Shown here piece after piece: positions 52,773 to 61,952 of a stretch of 64,000 bases of DNA. Location of the stretch: the NCBI GenBank assembly GCA_052273485.1, contig DAVZID010000010.1, positions 5,041 through 69,040 on the forward strand, in the 5' to 3' direction. The translations under genes were made by a program, and so were the position numbers. Every line of letters starts with the position of its first letter. Positions within the stretch are counted from its first letter, which is position 1. The notes beneath the pieces were generated by a model, which saw only the letters and a list, made by a program, of their open reading frames with translations, had not been told where the DNA came from and did no database searches. The DNA is from Anthropogastromicrobium sp052273485 (GTDB lineage Bacteria; Bacillota; Clostridia; Lachnospirales; Lachnospiraceae).

Positions 52773-53558
52773 ATGTTATCATACAAACTGGAAAAATTTG
52801 AGGGACCACTTGATTTGCTCCTTCATTTGATTGAAAAAAATAAAGTCAGCATATACGATATTCCGATTTTCGAAATTACAAATCAGTATATGGAGTATGT
52901 CAACGCCATGGAGGAAGAAGATCTGGACATTGTCAGTGATTTTCTTGTCATGACGGCGACCCTTTTGGATATCAAGTCCAGATTGCTGCTTCCAGCTGAG
53001 AAGGATGAAAATGGTGACGAGATTGACCCAAGAGAAGAGCTGGTGACTCGTCTGGTTGAATATAAAACATATAGAAGTCTGGGCGAACAGCTAAAAAGCA
53101 GACAGCTTTTGGCATCTCGTCTGCTCTACAAGGATCCCACGATTCCGGATGAGGTGGCAAAGTATGAGCCACCAGTCAATGTGCAGGAGATGCTAAGTCG
53201 TGTGACATTGGAGCGTTTGCAGGAGATTTACCGCATGGTAACGCGCCGTCAGGTCGACAAAATTGATCCGGTGCGAAGCAAGTTTGGAAATATCGAAAAG
53301 GATCCGGTGCGTCTGTCACAGAAGCTTGCGTTTGTGTACGAGTATGCTGAGCAGAAAAAGCATTTTTCCTTCCGTGGGATGCTTAAAAAGCAGTATACCA
53401 AGGCAGATGTTGTTGTCACATTTTTAGCCTGTCTGGAATTGATTAAGATCGGACGACTGACCGTACAGCAGGAGGGAACCTTTCAGGACATTCATCTGGA
53501 CTGGAATGAGTCCTGCACGACAACGATCACAAGAGAAGACATGGAGCAGTACGATTAA
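52773..53558 (+). CDS. scpA: ScpA, segregation and condensation protein A (kleisin)
   Basis: 261 residues. The N-terminus FEGPLDLLLHLIEKNKVSIYDIPI is the ScpA signature (shown in parts FEGPLDLLLHLI and EKNKVSIYDIP), followed by a variable middle and a C-terminal winged helix (TFLACLELIKIGRLTVQQ). ScpA bridges the SMC dimer heads and binds ScpB, compacting and segregating the chromosome. The ATG at 52773 follows AGAGGAG. scpB follows after 15 bases. Confidence 0.96.
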   Translation: MLSYKLEKFEGPLDLLLHLIEKNKVSIYDIPIFEITNQYMEYVNAMEEEDLDIVSDFLVMTATLLDIKSRLLLPAEKDENGDEIDPREELVTRLVEYKTYRSLGEQLKSRQLLASRLLYKDPTIPDEVAKYEPPVNVQEMLSRVTLERLQEIYRMVTRRQVDKIDPVRSKFGNIEKDPVRLSQKLAFVYEYAEQKKHFSFRGMLKKQYTKADVVVTFLACLELIKIGRLTVQQEGTFQDIHLDWNESCTTTITREDMEQYD

Positions 53559-53573
53559 GGAGTAATTAGATTT

Positions 53574-54137
53574 ATGGAAAACCGCGACTATTATCCGATT
53601 GTGGAGAGTATTTTATTTACAATGGGAAAAAGCGTTGAGATAAAAGCGCTTGCAGAGGCGTTGAAACTTACGGAAGAAAACATGAGACAGGTGCTTGACG
53701 ATATGGCAGCAGAATACAGCAAACAAGACAGAGGCATTCAGCTTGTCTTTTTGGAAACGCATGTGCAGCTTTGCACAAAGCCACAGTATTATGAGTACTT
53801 GATTCGCATTGCATCACGACCGCAAAAGCAGGTACTTAGCGATTCTGTTTTAGAAACGTTGTCAATTGTGGCGTATAAGCAGCCAGTTACCAGAGGCGAG
53901 ATCGAGCGCATCCGTGGTGTAAAATCGGATCATGCGATTGCCAAGCTGTTAGATTACGATTTAATTGAGGAAATCGGACGACTCGATGCACCGGGCAGAC
54001 CGGTCTTATTTGCAACAACAGAAGAATTTTTGCGTTGTTTTGGCGTGTCCTCCGTGGCCGATCTGCCACAGGCAGCACCAGAACAGATCATGGAATTTAA
54101 GGAAGAAGCCGAAAAAGAGATTCCGGTAACGGTATAA
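53574..54137 (+). CDS. scpB: ScpB, segregation and condensation protein B
   Basis: 187 residues of two winged helices: VESILFTMGKSVEIKALAEAL at the start, and LETLSIVAYKQPVTRGEIERIRGV, the hallmark of ScpB (shown in full here as two segments LETLSIVAYKQ and PVTRGEIERIRGV). GRPVLFATTEEFLRCFG closes the domain. It dimerises and binds ScpA in the SMC complex. The ribosome site is TAAGGAG. Confidence 0.96.
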   Translation: MENRDYYPIVESILFTMGKSVEIKALAEALKLTEENMRQVLDDMAAEYSKQDRGIQLVFLETHVQLCTKPQYYEYLIRIASRPQKQVLSDSVLETLSIVAYKQPVTRGEIERIRGVKSDHAIAKLLDYDLIEEIGRLDAPGRPVLFATTEEFLRCFGVSSVADLPQAAPEQIMEFKEEAEKEIPVTV

Positions 54138-54220
54138 GATTTAAATCAAAAAAGGTGGAAAAGCACGAAATACTTCAGCGCAGCATATGCTATAGAAAGG
54201 TGCGTAGCGGGGGATTTCGT

Positions 54221-54847
54221 TTGGAGACGTTCAAGAAACCTCTTACGGCAGCACAGGAGAAGGAGTATCTTGCGCAGATGCATCAAGGCTCATCTGAGGC
54301 GAGAACTCTTTTGATTGAGCATAATATGCGCTTAGTAGCTCATATTATTAAAAAATATGCGTTTACGGATAAGGAGACGGATGACCTGCTGTCCATCGGA
54401 ACGATCGGACTGATTAAGGCGGTCAATACCTTTGATGTTTCAAGAGGAAATCGACTGTCAAGCTATGCGGCAAAGTGCATAGACAATGAGATCCTGATGT
54501 TATTGCGGGCAGAAAAAAAGATGAGCCGTGAGGTTAGTCTATATGAACCGATCGGGACGGACAAGGAAGGAAATGAGATTCATCTGCTTGATGTGATTGA
54601 GTCCGGTGAGTGTGATGCCTCTGAGCATTACTGCAAAAAAGAGGATATGCATCGTCTTCACAAGGGAATCAAAACGGTATTATTGTCAAAGGAAAAGCAA
54701 GTGATTCTTCTTCGTTATGGTCTTTGTGGTCATCGTGTCCATACACAGCGCGAGGTCGGGAGCGTACTTGGAATTTCCAGGTCATATGTCAGCCGCATCG
54801 AAAAGAGCGCCCTCGAAAAGCTAAAGAACTTTTTTATTGTTTCGTAA
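54221..54847 (+). CDS. sigK: Sporulation sigma factor SigK
   Basis: About 208 residues. Region 2: LLIEHNMRLVAHIIKKYAF, then DDLLSIGTIGLIKAVNTFD and LSSYAAKCIDNEILMLLR. The stretch EVSLYEPIGTDKEGNEIHLLDV is characteristic of the SigK/SigE group (key parts SLYEPIGTDKEGNE). Region 4 ends TQREVGSVLGISRSYVSRIEKSALEKL (helix-turn-helix). SigK directs late mother-cell transcription in sporulation. The start is uncertain: TTG 54221 has GGGGGA upstream and gives a homologue-like N-terminus, while in-frame GTG codons at 54155 and 54200 would add a short pro-sequence. No interrupting element is present. Confidence 0.92.
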   Translation: METFKKPLTAAQEKEYLAQMHQGSSEARTLLIEHNMRLVAHIIKKYAFTDKETDDLLSIGTIGLIKAVNTFDVSRGNRLSSYAAKCIDNEILMLLRAEKKMSREVSLYEPIGTDKEGNEIHLLDVIESGECDASEHYCKKEDMHRLHKGIKTVLLSKEKQVILLRYGLCGHRVHTQREVGSVLGISRSYVSRIEKSALEKLKNFFIVS

Positions 54848-54939
54848 AATTCATGCAATCACTCAGATTTATCACTTAAAACCGTTTTTAAAATCGCTTT
54901 TCAGTGTATGACTGATGAGAAGAAAGGCACAGGGAGAAC

Positions 54940-55872
54940 ATGAAAGAAAAGTATATTGATTCAAGCAGCAGAAGAGACCGCCTGCATCTGTATATTTGGA
55001 TGCCAAAGGATCAGCCAAAGCCTGGCGTGATCGTGCAGATGACACATGGTATGGTCGAGCATATGGGTCGTTACGAGGAGCTGGCACGTTATTTAAATGC
55101 ATATGGCATTGGTGCAATTGGTCATGATACGCTCGGACATGGAAAGAGTGCACCGACCAGCTCGCAGTTTGGCTTTTTTGCCAAGAAAAACGGAGATCGC
55201 TGTCTTGTCACAGATGTTGCGCGCGTGACGGCATATATTCGCAAACAGTATCCGGGCAGTCATATCATTTTACTTGGCCACAGCATGGGGTCTTTTGTGT
55301 CAAGACAATATCTGACCCAGTACGGTTCCAAGATTGACGGCGCAATTTTGATGGGAACAGGAGATCCGGGAAAGCTCAAAGTCGCATTTGGCCTTAGCGT
55401 GGCGGGTTTTCTTCGTGTGCTTCGCGGCGATTTTTACCGCAGTAATCTTGTCAATTATCTGATGCTTGACAGCAACGATCACTATTTCTTTGAAAAGGAA
55501 TGCACCAGCTGGCTCAACAGCAATCAGGCCGAAGTTGACCGCTACTACAACGATGAATACTGTGGATTCCAGTTTACGGTAAGTGCTTATATGGATTTCT
55601 TCAAGATTCTGATGAAGCTTGCAAAAAACAAAGGCACCGCGAAGATTCCGAAAAGGCTGCCAATCTTACTGCTGTCCGGTGAGGATGATGCGATCGGTGA
55701 ATTTGGCAAGGGAGTACGCCGCGTATGCGACCGTTATAGACGGGCAGGTATTCGCGATGTTTCCATGAAACTTTATCCGGGAATGCGCCACGAGCTGCTT
55801 CACGAGACTGATCGAAAGCTGGTTCAACGTGATATCGTAAACTGGATTGAAGCGCACTTTGAGCGGGAGTAA
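54940..55872 (+). CDS. Alpha/beta hydrolase, lysophospholipase/monoacylglycerol lipase-like
   Basis: 310 residues, cytoplasmic. Oxyanion-region HGMVEHMGRYEELARYL (about 28-44), GHDTLGHGKS (about 58-67) and the nucleophile elbow GHSMGSFVSRQYL with Ser at about 112. The catalytic Asp lies in LLSGEDDAIGEFG and the His in MRHELLHE. These match the PldB/monoacylglycerol-lipase branch, which hydrolyses lysophospholipids or monoglycerides; the exact substrate is unknown. The ATG follows CAGGGAGAAC. A terminator lies about 80 bases downstream. Confidence 0.9.
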   Translation: MKEKYIDSSSRRDRLHLYIWMPKDQPKPGVIVQMTHGMVEHMGRYEELARYLNAYGIGAIGHDTLGHGKSAPTSSQFGFFAKKNGDRCLVTDVARVTAYIRKQYPGSHIILLGHSMGSFVSRQYLTQYGSKIDGAILMGTGDPGKLKVAFGLSVAGFLRVLRGDFYRSNLVNYLMLDSNDHYFFEKECTSWLNSNQAEVDRYYNDEYCGFQFTVSAYMDFFKILMKLAKNKGTAKIPKRLPILLLSGEDDAIGEFGKGVRRVCDRYRRAGIRDVSMKLYPGMRHELLHETDRKLVQRDIVNWIEAHFERE

Positions 55873-55949
55873 GCACAAAAAACGGAAACAGACTTAATAA
55901 CAGTTCCGAAACGACACAAAAGAAAAAAATAGATAAGATACCTTTCGAG

Positions 55950-55990
55950 AAGACAATTTGCCCTCAAAAAACAGGGCAGATTGTCTTTTG
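55950..55990 (+). terminator. Terminator after the alpha/beta hydrolase gene
   Basis: AAGACAATTTGCCCT pairs with AGGGCAGATTGTCTT (one mismatch), eight-base loop, followed by TT and further T-rich sequence. Confidence 0.85.
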
Positions 55991-56041
55991 CGCTTAAAAA
56001 CAGTAACAATTATAGATACTGTAACTCAGAAAGGATAAATT

Positions 56042-57589
56042 ATGGTTGCAAAAGTGTATACAGGAACAACAAATGGAATTGAAGGAATTTTAGTATGCGT
56101 AGAGGCAGACATCAGCGATGGACTTCCGATGTTTGATATGGTCGGCTACCTCGGGGCAGAGGTAAAAGAAGCAAGAGAGCGCGTGCGCACTGCACTTAAA
56201 AATTCGGGCTTTCGTCTGCCACCAAGTCACATCACCGTAAACCTGTCGCCTGCCGATTTGAGAAAACAGGGAAACTATTTTGATTTGCCAATTGCAATTG
56301 CCGTGCTTGCAGCTTCCGGTTTTGTGCGCGTGGACGAATTAAAGGACAAGATCTTCATCGGAGAACTCGGATTAGATGGAAGTGTGCGACCGGTAAATGG
56401 CACGCTTGTCCTTGCTGAGTGCGGCTGCAATGCAGGCATAAAAAGGGCAGTTGTGCCGCAGGAAAATGCAAAAGAGGCTGCCTATTTGGAGGAAACTGCA
56501 GTCTACGGTGTAAGAAGTCTTTCTGAAATCGTGACGTTACTCAACAATCCAGACCGCTTTGACGAAAAAAGACAGCAAATCAGCGAGGAAGACCGAAAAA
56601 GAAACGAAAATAACCAAAGGGATGTGCTTGATTTTTCAGATCTTTATGGGCAGGAGCGAATGAAGCGCGCTGCAATGGTTGCAGCAGCGGGTCTTCACAA
56701 TCTTCTCTACATAGGGACACCAGGCTCTGGGAAAAGCATGGCAGCAAAGCGGATTCCAACGATTTTGCCGCCGATGACATACCGCGAACAGCTCGAAGTC
56801 ACAAAAATCTATAGCGTTGCAGGGCTTCTTGATCAGAAAGAAGGTCTGATAAAGGTACGACCATTTCGTAGCCCGCACCACACCATTTCTGCAACAGCTC
56901 TCGCAGGAGGTGGCCGTTTTCCAAGACCCGGAGAGATTAGTCTGGCACATCACGGTGTTTTGTTTTTGGACGAGTTAGCTGAATTTAAACGTGACACATT
57001 AGAAGCCATGCGTCAACCCTTAGAGGACGGAAAGGTTACAATCAGCCGTGTCAACGGAAGCTGCAGCTATCCGGCTGATTTTATGCTTGTGGCAGCCATG
57101 AATCCATGCCCATGCGGGTATTACCCAGATCGAAACCGCTGCCATTGCAGCCCAGGCGATATCCGCCGCTATCGGGATCGCATTTCGCGCCCCATGCTAG
57201 ACCGTATTGATCTTTGTACAGAGGCCTGTGTGGTAAAATTTGATGATTTGTCACAGGCAAAAAAGGGAGAAAGCTCAGCTAGCATGCGTGCACGCGTTAT
57301 AGAGGCCATCAAGCGCCAGCAGCTGCGTTATCAGGATGAAGGTATTCTCTTCAATTCGCAGTTATCCGGTGCAAGGCTTACTCAATTCTGCCACCTAAGT
57401 AAGTCTCAAAATGCACTCCTTCGCCATGCATTTGAGTCCATGGGCCTTAGTGTGCGTGCAAGAGACCGTATTCTTCGCGTTGCACGGACAATTGCCGATC
57501 TGGAAGGGGCTGAAGAAATTCAGGAAAATCACTTGGCAGAGGCCATCAGCTACCGCAGCATCGACCGCAAATATTGGGCAACCCCGTAA
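56042..57589 (+). CDS. comM: ComM/YifB-family Mg-chelatase-like AAA+ protein
   Basis: 515 residues. N-terminal Lon-like domain (VEADISDGLPMFDMVGYLG, ITVNLSPADLRKQG), then an AAA+ Mg-chelatase core with Walker A GTPGSGKS at 225-232, Walker B HGVLFLDELAEF, and MNPCPCGYYPDRNRCHCSP with clustered Cys residues. ComM in Gram-negative bacteria is a branch-migration helicase needed for transformation with divergent DNA. In Firmicutes a copy often precedes dprA, as here. The ATG follows CAGAAAGGA. Confidence 0.93.
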   Translation: MVAKVYTGTTNGIEGILVCVEADISDGLPMFDMVGYLGAEVKEARERVRTALKNSGFRLPPSHITVNLSPADLRKQGNYFDLPIAIAVLAASGFVRVDELKDKIFIGELGLDGSVRPVNGTLVLAECGCNAGIKRAVVPQENAKEAAYLEETAVYGVRSLSEIVTLLNNPDRFDEKRQQISEEDRKRNENNQRDVLDFSDLYGQERMKRAAMVAAAGLHNLLYIGTPGSGKSMAAKRIPTILPPMTYREQLEVTKIYSVAGLLDQKEGLIKVRPFRSPHHTISATALAGGGRFPRPGEISLAHHGVLFLDELAEFKRDTLEAMRQPLEDGKVTISRVNGSCSYPADFMLVAAMNPCPCGYYPDRNRCHCSPGDIRRYRDRISRPMLDRIDLCTEACVVKFDDLSQAKKGESSASMRARVIEAIKRQQLRYQDEGILFNSQLSGARLTQFCHLSKSQNALLRHAFESMGLSVRARDRILRVARTIADLEGAEEIQENHLAEAISYRSIDRKYWATP

Positions 57590-57609
57590 ATAGAAAGGAA
57601 TCACAGAAA

Positions 57610-58722
57610 ATGGACCGTAAACTCGCATACTACTGGTGCACTCACCTTCAGATGATTACACCGCTCAAGGTGCGCCGCTTAATCGAACAGACAGGTGCGC
57701 CTGAAAATGTCTTTGGAACAAGTGACGAAACACTCATGGAACTCGGATTTACCAAACGAGAACAGCAGATTGTCCACGAAGCCTTCGCAATGGAAAAAAA
57801 CATAGAATCCGAATACACCAGCTTATCCGAATCGGGTATTCGCTTTGTAACAATTGATGATGCCGATTACCCAAGACTCCTAAAAGAGGTCGATGATCGC
57901 CCATTTGGTCTCTTTGTAAAGGGACGCCTTCCAGATCAGAACTGTCCTAAGATTGCCATTGTCGGGGCACGGGCATGCAGCAGCTATGGAAGAGAGTGTG
58001 CAGAAGAGATCGCGAAAACACTTTCTGCATCCGGTGTGCAGATTGTAAGCGGAATGGCCTACGGGATTGACTGCTGCAGCCAAAAAGCTGCACTCGAATC
58101 TGGCAGCTCCTTCGCCGTGCTCGGCGGTGGTGTGGACATCTGTTATCCAAAGGAAAACATCGGACTGTATGAACAACTCATCCGTCAGGGTGGCGTCATC
58201 TCGGAGATGCGACCGAAAACCGTCGGCAAACCAGTCCTTTTTCCGAGAAGAAACCGTATTATCAGTGGGATCTGCGATGCAGTCGTCGTGGTGGAGGCAC
58301 GCAAAAAAAGTGGCTCGTTAATTACCGCAGAATTTGCCGCCGAACAGGGGCGAAACGTGTATGCCGTGCCTGGTTCTGTCTTTTCTGGACTAAGCGAAGG
58401 CTGTCATGAGCTGATTCGAAACGGTGCCATGCTGTTGTCTTCTACGAAAGAACTTTTGTTAGACTTTCATCTTGAGGCAGCGGCTGCAAAAGAGCGCCGG
58501 GGAAAAGAAAAGCTTACTATTTTCGAACAGGATGTATATCGTTTTATTGAACAAACTTCTACACCAATGGAAGTGCTCTTACAAAAAACTGGATATCCAT
58601 CTGGAGATTTGTGCGGTGCTTTGTTTGGACTCGAATTAAAGGGCTATATTAGCCAAGAAACGGCTGGTTGTTACTGCCGAACCGGGCTCGTTCCGCCCAA
58701 TTCAATTGCAAAAAATTCGTAA
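57610..58722 (+). CDS. dprA: DprA/Smf, DNA-processing protein
   Basis: 370 residues. An N-terminal SAM-like region, a Rossmann-like core (IAIVGARACSSYGRECAEEIA, SGMAYGIDCCSQKAALE, AVLGGGVDICYPKEN, FPRRNRIISGICDAVVVVEA) and a C-terminal winged helix (IFEQDVYRFIEQTSTPMEVLL). DprA loads RecA on incoming single-stranded DNA. The ATG at 57610 follows AGAAAGGAA. Together with comM and radA it gives the strain part of a natural-transformation toolkit; no DNA-uptake genes are in view. Confidence 0.95.
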   Translation: MDRKLAYYWCTHLQMITPLKVRRLIEQTGAPENVFGTSDETLMELGFTKREQQIVHEAFAMEKNIESEYTSLSESGIRFVTIDDADYPRLLKEVDDRPFGLFVKGRLPDQNCPKIAIVGARACSSYGRECAEEIAKTLSASGVQIVSGMAYGIDCCSQKAALESGSSFAVLGGGVDICYPKENIGLYEQLIRQGGVISEMRPKTVGKPVLFPRRNRIISGICDAVVVVEARKKSGSLITAEFAAEQGRNVYAVPGSVFSGLSEGCHELIRNGAMLLSSTKELLLDFHLEAAAAKERRGKEKLTIFEQDVYRFIEQTSTPMEVLLQKTGYPSGDLCGALFGLELKGYISQETAGCYCRTGLVPPNSIAKNS

Positions 58723-58750
58723 ATTTTGCATGAAATAAACCAAAAAGGGC

Positions 58751-58779
58751 TTGCAATCCGTAAAATAAGAGTGTATAGT
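58751..58779 (+). promoter_or_regulatory. Promoter of topA
   Basis: TTGCAA (58751-58756), 17-base spacer, TATAGT (58774-58779), 48 bases before the topA start. Confidence 0.8.
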
Positions 58780-58827
58780 GATTTCCGATTGAAAAAATGT
58801 ACGCATGGTACATTGCTGGAGGAAAGC

Positions 58828-60900
58828 ATGGCGAAGTATCTTGTTATCGTAGAGTCACCTGCAAAGGTTAACACTATAAAGAAATTTTTAGGAGCCAACT
58901 ATCAGGTTATGGCTTCCAACGGGCATGTAAGAGACCTGCCTAAGAGTCAGTTGGGTTTTGATGTCAACAATGACTATGAACCAAAATATATTACCATTCG
59001 CGGAAAAGGAGACATTCTGGCGAAGCTTCGCAAGGAAGCAAAGAAGGCCGATAAGATCTATCTGGCAACGGACCCGGACCGCGAGGGAGAGGCAATCTCC
59101 TGGCATCTGTCCAAGGCATTGAAGTTGGAGGATGATCAGATTAAGCGAATCACATTCAATGAGATTACAAAAAATGCAGTAAAGGCATCCTTAAAGGAGC
59201 CGCGCGCGATCAATATGAATTTAGTTGATGCGCAGCAGACAAGACGTATCCTGGACCGTATGGTTGGTTATGAGATCAGCCCGGTGCTCTGGGCAAAGGT
59301 AAAGAGGGGCTTAAGTGCAGGACGTGTTCAGTCTGTTGCCCTTCGTCTGATCTGTGACCGCGAGGCCGCAATTGAGGCATTTATTCCGAAGGAATATTGG
59401 AGTCTTGATGTTACGCTTGATGTGCCAGGTTCTAAGAAGCCACTTGTGGCACAATTTTATGGAAAAGACACAAAGAAGCTTACGATTGAGAATGAGGCAC
59501 AGTTAAACGAGATCGTAAAGGCCGTCGAGAGAGACAAGTTTGTTGTAAAAGAGCTGGCACATAAGGAAAGAAAAAAGAAAGCGCCGATGCCATTTACAAC
59601 AAGTACGTTACAGCAGGAGGCTGCCAATCAGTTAAACTTCTCAACGCAGAAGACGATGCGCATCGCACAGCAGCTGTACGAGGGTGTTTCCGTTGAGGGC
59701 GAGGGCACGATTGGTCTGATCACGTACCTGAGAACCGATTCTACCCGTATCGCGGCGGAGGCCGATACTGCGGCAAGAGCCTATATTGAGAAGACCTACG
59801 GCGAGAAGTATCTGACACAGGCAAAGAAGGAAGAGACCGCAAAAGGTCACATTCAGGATGCACATGAAGGTATCCGTCCGACTGACATCACAAGAGAGCC
59901 GGTTCGCGTAAAGGAATCCCTTTCTCGCGACCAGTTTCGTCTGTATCAGTTGATCTGGAGACGCTTTACGGCAAGCCGTATGGCAGATGCGGTGTATCTG
60001 ATGAATCATGTGCAGCTTGAGGCGGGCGGTTATGAGTTTTCAGCTGTCAGCTCTAAGCTTGCGTTTGACGGTTTTATGAGCATTTACAACGATGGTGAGG
60101 AGAAGGCAGCGAGTGCACCGGCAGTTGAGCATTTGAGTGAGGGCATGGAGCTTTCTATGAATGGAAAAGAAACGCAGCAGCATTTCACTCAGCCGCCAGC
60201 TCATTTTACCGAGGCGAGTCTGGTACGTATGCTTGAGGAAAAAGGCATCGGCCGTCCGTCCACCTATGCGCCAACGATCACTACGATCCTTGCGCGCCAT
60301 TACATCACAAAGGAAAAGAAAAATCTGTATGTGACTGAGCTTGGTCAGGTCGTAAACAATATCATGATGAAATCCTTCCCGATTATCGTGGATGCAGAGT
60401 TTACGGCAAATATGGAATCCTTACTCGATATGGTCGGAGACGGCATGGTCGAGTGGAAGAGCATTGTGCGGAACTTCTATCCGGATCTGCATGAGGCAGT
60501 CGAGGCGGCAAACCGAGAACTTGAGAGTGTCAAGATCGAAGATCAGCTCTCGGATGAGTATTGCGAGCTGTGCGGCAGACAGATGGTCATCAAGTATGGC
60601 CCGCATGGAAAGTTTCTTGCTTGTCCAGGCTTTCCGGATTGTCGAAACACAAAGCCATATCTGGAGAAGATTGGTGTTGCCTGCCCGAAGTGTGGCAAGG
60701 ACCTTGTCATTCGAAAGACGAAGAAAGGTCGTGTCTACTACGGCTGTGAGGGGGCACCGGATTGTGATTTTATGTCTTGGAATCGTCCAACAGGAAATAA
60801 CTGCCCGAAATGTGGCGCTTATATGATCAAAAAGGGCAATCGAGAGTGTTGTTCGGATGCTGCGTGCGGATATATTGCAAAGCCTGACGAAAAAATCTGA
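58828..60900 (+). CDS. topA: DNA topoisomerase I (type IA)
   Basis: 690 residues. Toprim domain (YLVIVESPAKVNTIKKFLG; ATDPDREGEAISWHL), the nucleophile Y300 in ITYLRTDSTR, and a DAHEGIRPT segment. Three zinc-finger modules end the protein: CELCGRQM...CPGFPDC, CPKCGKDL...CEGAPDC and CPKCGAYM...CCSDAAC. It relaxes negative supercoils. The ATG at 58828 is chosen because GGAGGAAAG lies just before it and the protein then starts MAKYLVIVESP as homologues do; the open frame continues upstream through the promoter. Confidence 0.98.
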   Translation: MAKYLVIVESPAKVNTIKKFLGANYQVMASNGHVRDLPKSQLGFDVNNDYEPKYITIRGKGDILAKLRKEAKKADKIYLATDPDREGEAISWHLSKALKLEDDQIKRITFNEITKNAVKASLKEPRAINMNLVDAQQTRRILDRMVGYEISPVLWAKVKRGLSAGRVQSVALRLICDREAAIEAFIPKEYWSLDVTLDVPGSKKPLVAQFYGKDTKKLTIENEAQLNEIVKAVERDKFVVKELAHKERKKKAPMPFTTSTLQQEAANQLNFSTQKTMRIAQQLYEGVSVEGEGTIGLITYLRTDSTRIAAEADTAARAYIEKTYGEKYLTQAKKEETAKGHIQDAHEGIRPTDITREPVRVKESLSRDQFRLYQLIWRRFTASRMADAVYLMNHVQLEAGGYEFSAVSSKLAFDGFMSIYNDGEEKAASAPAVEHLSEGMELSMNGKETQQHFTQPPAHFTEASLVRMLEEKGIGRPSTYAPTITTILARHYITKEKKNLYVTELGQVVNNIMMKSFPIIVDAEFTANMESLLDMVGDGMVEWKSIVRNFYPDLHEAVEAANRELESVKIEDQLSDEYCELCGRQMVIKYGPHGKFLACPGFPDCRNTKPYLEKIGVACPKCGKDLVIRKTKKGRVYYGCEGAPDCDFMSWNRPTGNNCPKCGAYMIKKGNRECCSDAACGYIAKPDEKI

Positions 60901-60918
60901 CAAAACTGCGAAATATTC

Positions 60919-60947
60919 TTGTAAAATTATTCATTTTGTGATATGCT
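60919..60947 (+). promoter_or_regulatory. Promoter of codY
   Basis: TTGTAA (60919-60924), 17-base spacer, TATGCT (60942-60947), 36 bases before the codY start. Confidence 0.65.
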
Positions 60948-60983
60948 ACTGTAAAAGAATAAATTGCATTGGAGGAACCCAAT

Positions 60984-61793
60984 ATGAGCGTGCAGTTGCT
61001 GGATAAAACAAGAAAAATCAACAAACTTTTGCATAACAATAATACCAGTAAAGTTGTCTTCAACGATATCTGTGAGGTGTTAAGCGAGATCCTGGAGTCC
61101 AATATCCTGGTACTCAGCAAGAAGGGCAAGGTGTTAGGCTTTAGCGTTTGGAAGGATGTCGACGTGATCAATGAGCTGATGGAAAACACCATTGGTTCCT
61201 TTGCAGATCATATGCTCAATGAGCGCCTGTTAAGCGTTCTTTCCACAAAAGAAAATGTCAATCTGGCTACTCTTGGATTTTCACAGGAGAATGGCGATAA
61301 GTATCAGGCAATCGTAACGCCGATCGAGATTGCAGGAGAGAGACTCGGCACCCTGTTCATTTACAGAGAGCATACCGGATATGGCATTGATGACATTATC
61401 TTAAGCGAGTACGGTACCACAGTAGTCGGACTTGAAATGCTTCGCTCCGTAAATGAAGAGAGCGCAGAGGAAAATAGAAAGAAGCAGATCGTAAAATCCG
61501 CGATCAGCACACTCAGCTACTCCGAGCTTGAGGCAATTGTTCACATCTTCCGTGAGTTAGACGGAAACGAGGGCGTGCTTGTCGCAAGTAAGATTGCAGA
61601 CCGCATCGGCATTACCAGATCTGTGATTGTGAATGCACTTCGTAAGTTCGAGAGTGCTGGTGTAATCGAGTCCAGATCTTCTGGTATGAAGGGTACCTAC
61701 ATCAAAGTTTTGAATGATGTCGTATTCGATGAACTGGCGAAAGTAAAGGTTGGAACAGACAATTCAAATGCAGCTCCGAGCACGAATGCATAA
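60984..61793 (+). CDS. codY: CodY, GTP- and branched-chain-amino-acid-sensing repressor
   Basis: 269 residues. N-terminal GAF-like domain (LLDKTRKINKLLHNNN start, about 1-155) binds branched-chain amino acids; a helical linker leads to the winged helix (about 190-245) with VASKIADRIGITRSVIVNALRKFESAGVIESRSSG (key parts SKIADRIGITRSV and NALRKFESAGV), nearly invariant in CodY. It represses nutrient-scavenging genes when GTP and amino acids are plentiful. The ATG at 60984 follows TTGGAGGAACC. It sits between topA and rpsB, a common Clostridia context. Confidence 0.97.
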   Translation: MSVQLLDKTRKINKLLHNNNTSKVVFNDICEVLSEILESNILVLSKKGKVLGFSVWKDVDVINELMENTIGSFADHMLNERLLSVLSTKENVNLATLGFSQENGDKYQAIVTPIEIAGERLGTLFIYREHTGYGIDDIILSEYGTTVVGLEMLRSVNEESAEENRKKQIVKSAISTLSYSELEAIVHIFRELDGNEGVLVASKIADRIGITRSVIVNALRKFESAGVIESRSSGMKGTYIKVLNDVVFDELAKVKVGTDNSNAAPSTNA

Positions 61794-61818
61794 AATTTAA
61801 AATTTTTCAAAAAAAGCC

Positions 61819-61847
61819 TTGCAATTGTATTTTTTCCATGATATGAT
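61819..61847 (+). promoter_or_regulatory. Promoter of rpsB-tsf
   Basis: TTGCAA (61819-61824), 17-base spacer, TATGAT (61842-61847). Transcription should begin near 61854, so the whole structured leader below is transcribed. Confidence 0.8.
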
Positions 61848-61867
61848 TGTAGGGCTTAAAATAATCA

Positions 61868-61925
61868 CGTATGCGGTTGGCAGGCTTGGTGCTGCACATG
61901 CAGTTACCTGTACGTATGGCATACG
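61868..61925 (+). promoter_or_regulatory. Structured leader of rpsB, probable S2 autoregulatory RNA
   Basis: Nested stems: CGTATGC (61868-61874) with GCATACG (61919-61925); CAGG (61881-61884) with CCTG (61907-61910); CTGC (61892-61895) with GCAG (61900-61903). Such a compact hairpin in front of rpsB is consistent with feedback binding by ribosomal protein S2, known in other bacteria. Match to a described family was not tested. Confidence 0.5.
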
Positions 61926-61952
61926 GAAGACAAACCAAAGGAGAGTAAAAAC

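Noticed and set aside
54196..54207. AAAGGTGCGTAG before sigK as a further copy of the intergenic element
   Set aside because: Only 12 bases match and neither flank continues the similarity; likely chance.
61797..61815. AATTTTTCAAAAAAA after codY as a CodY-binding box
   Set aside because: At least four mismatches to AATTTTCWGAAAATT in A/T-rich DNA; not better than chance.
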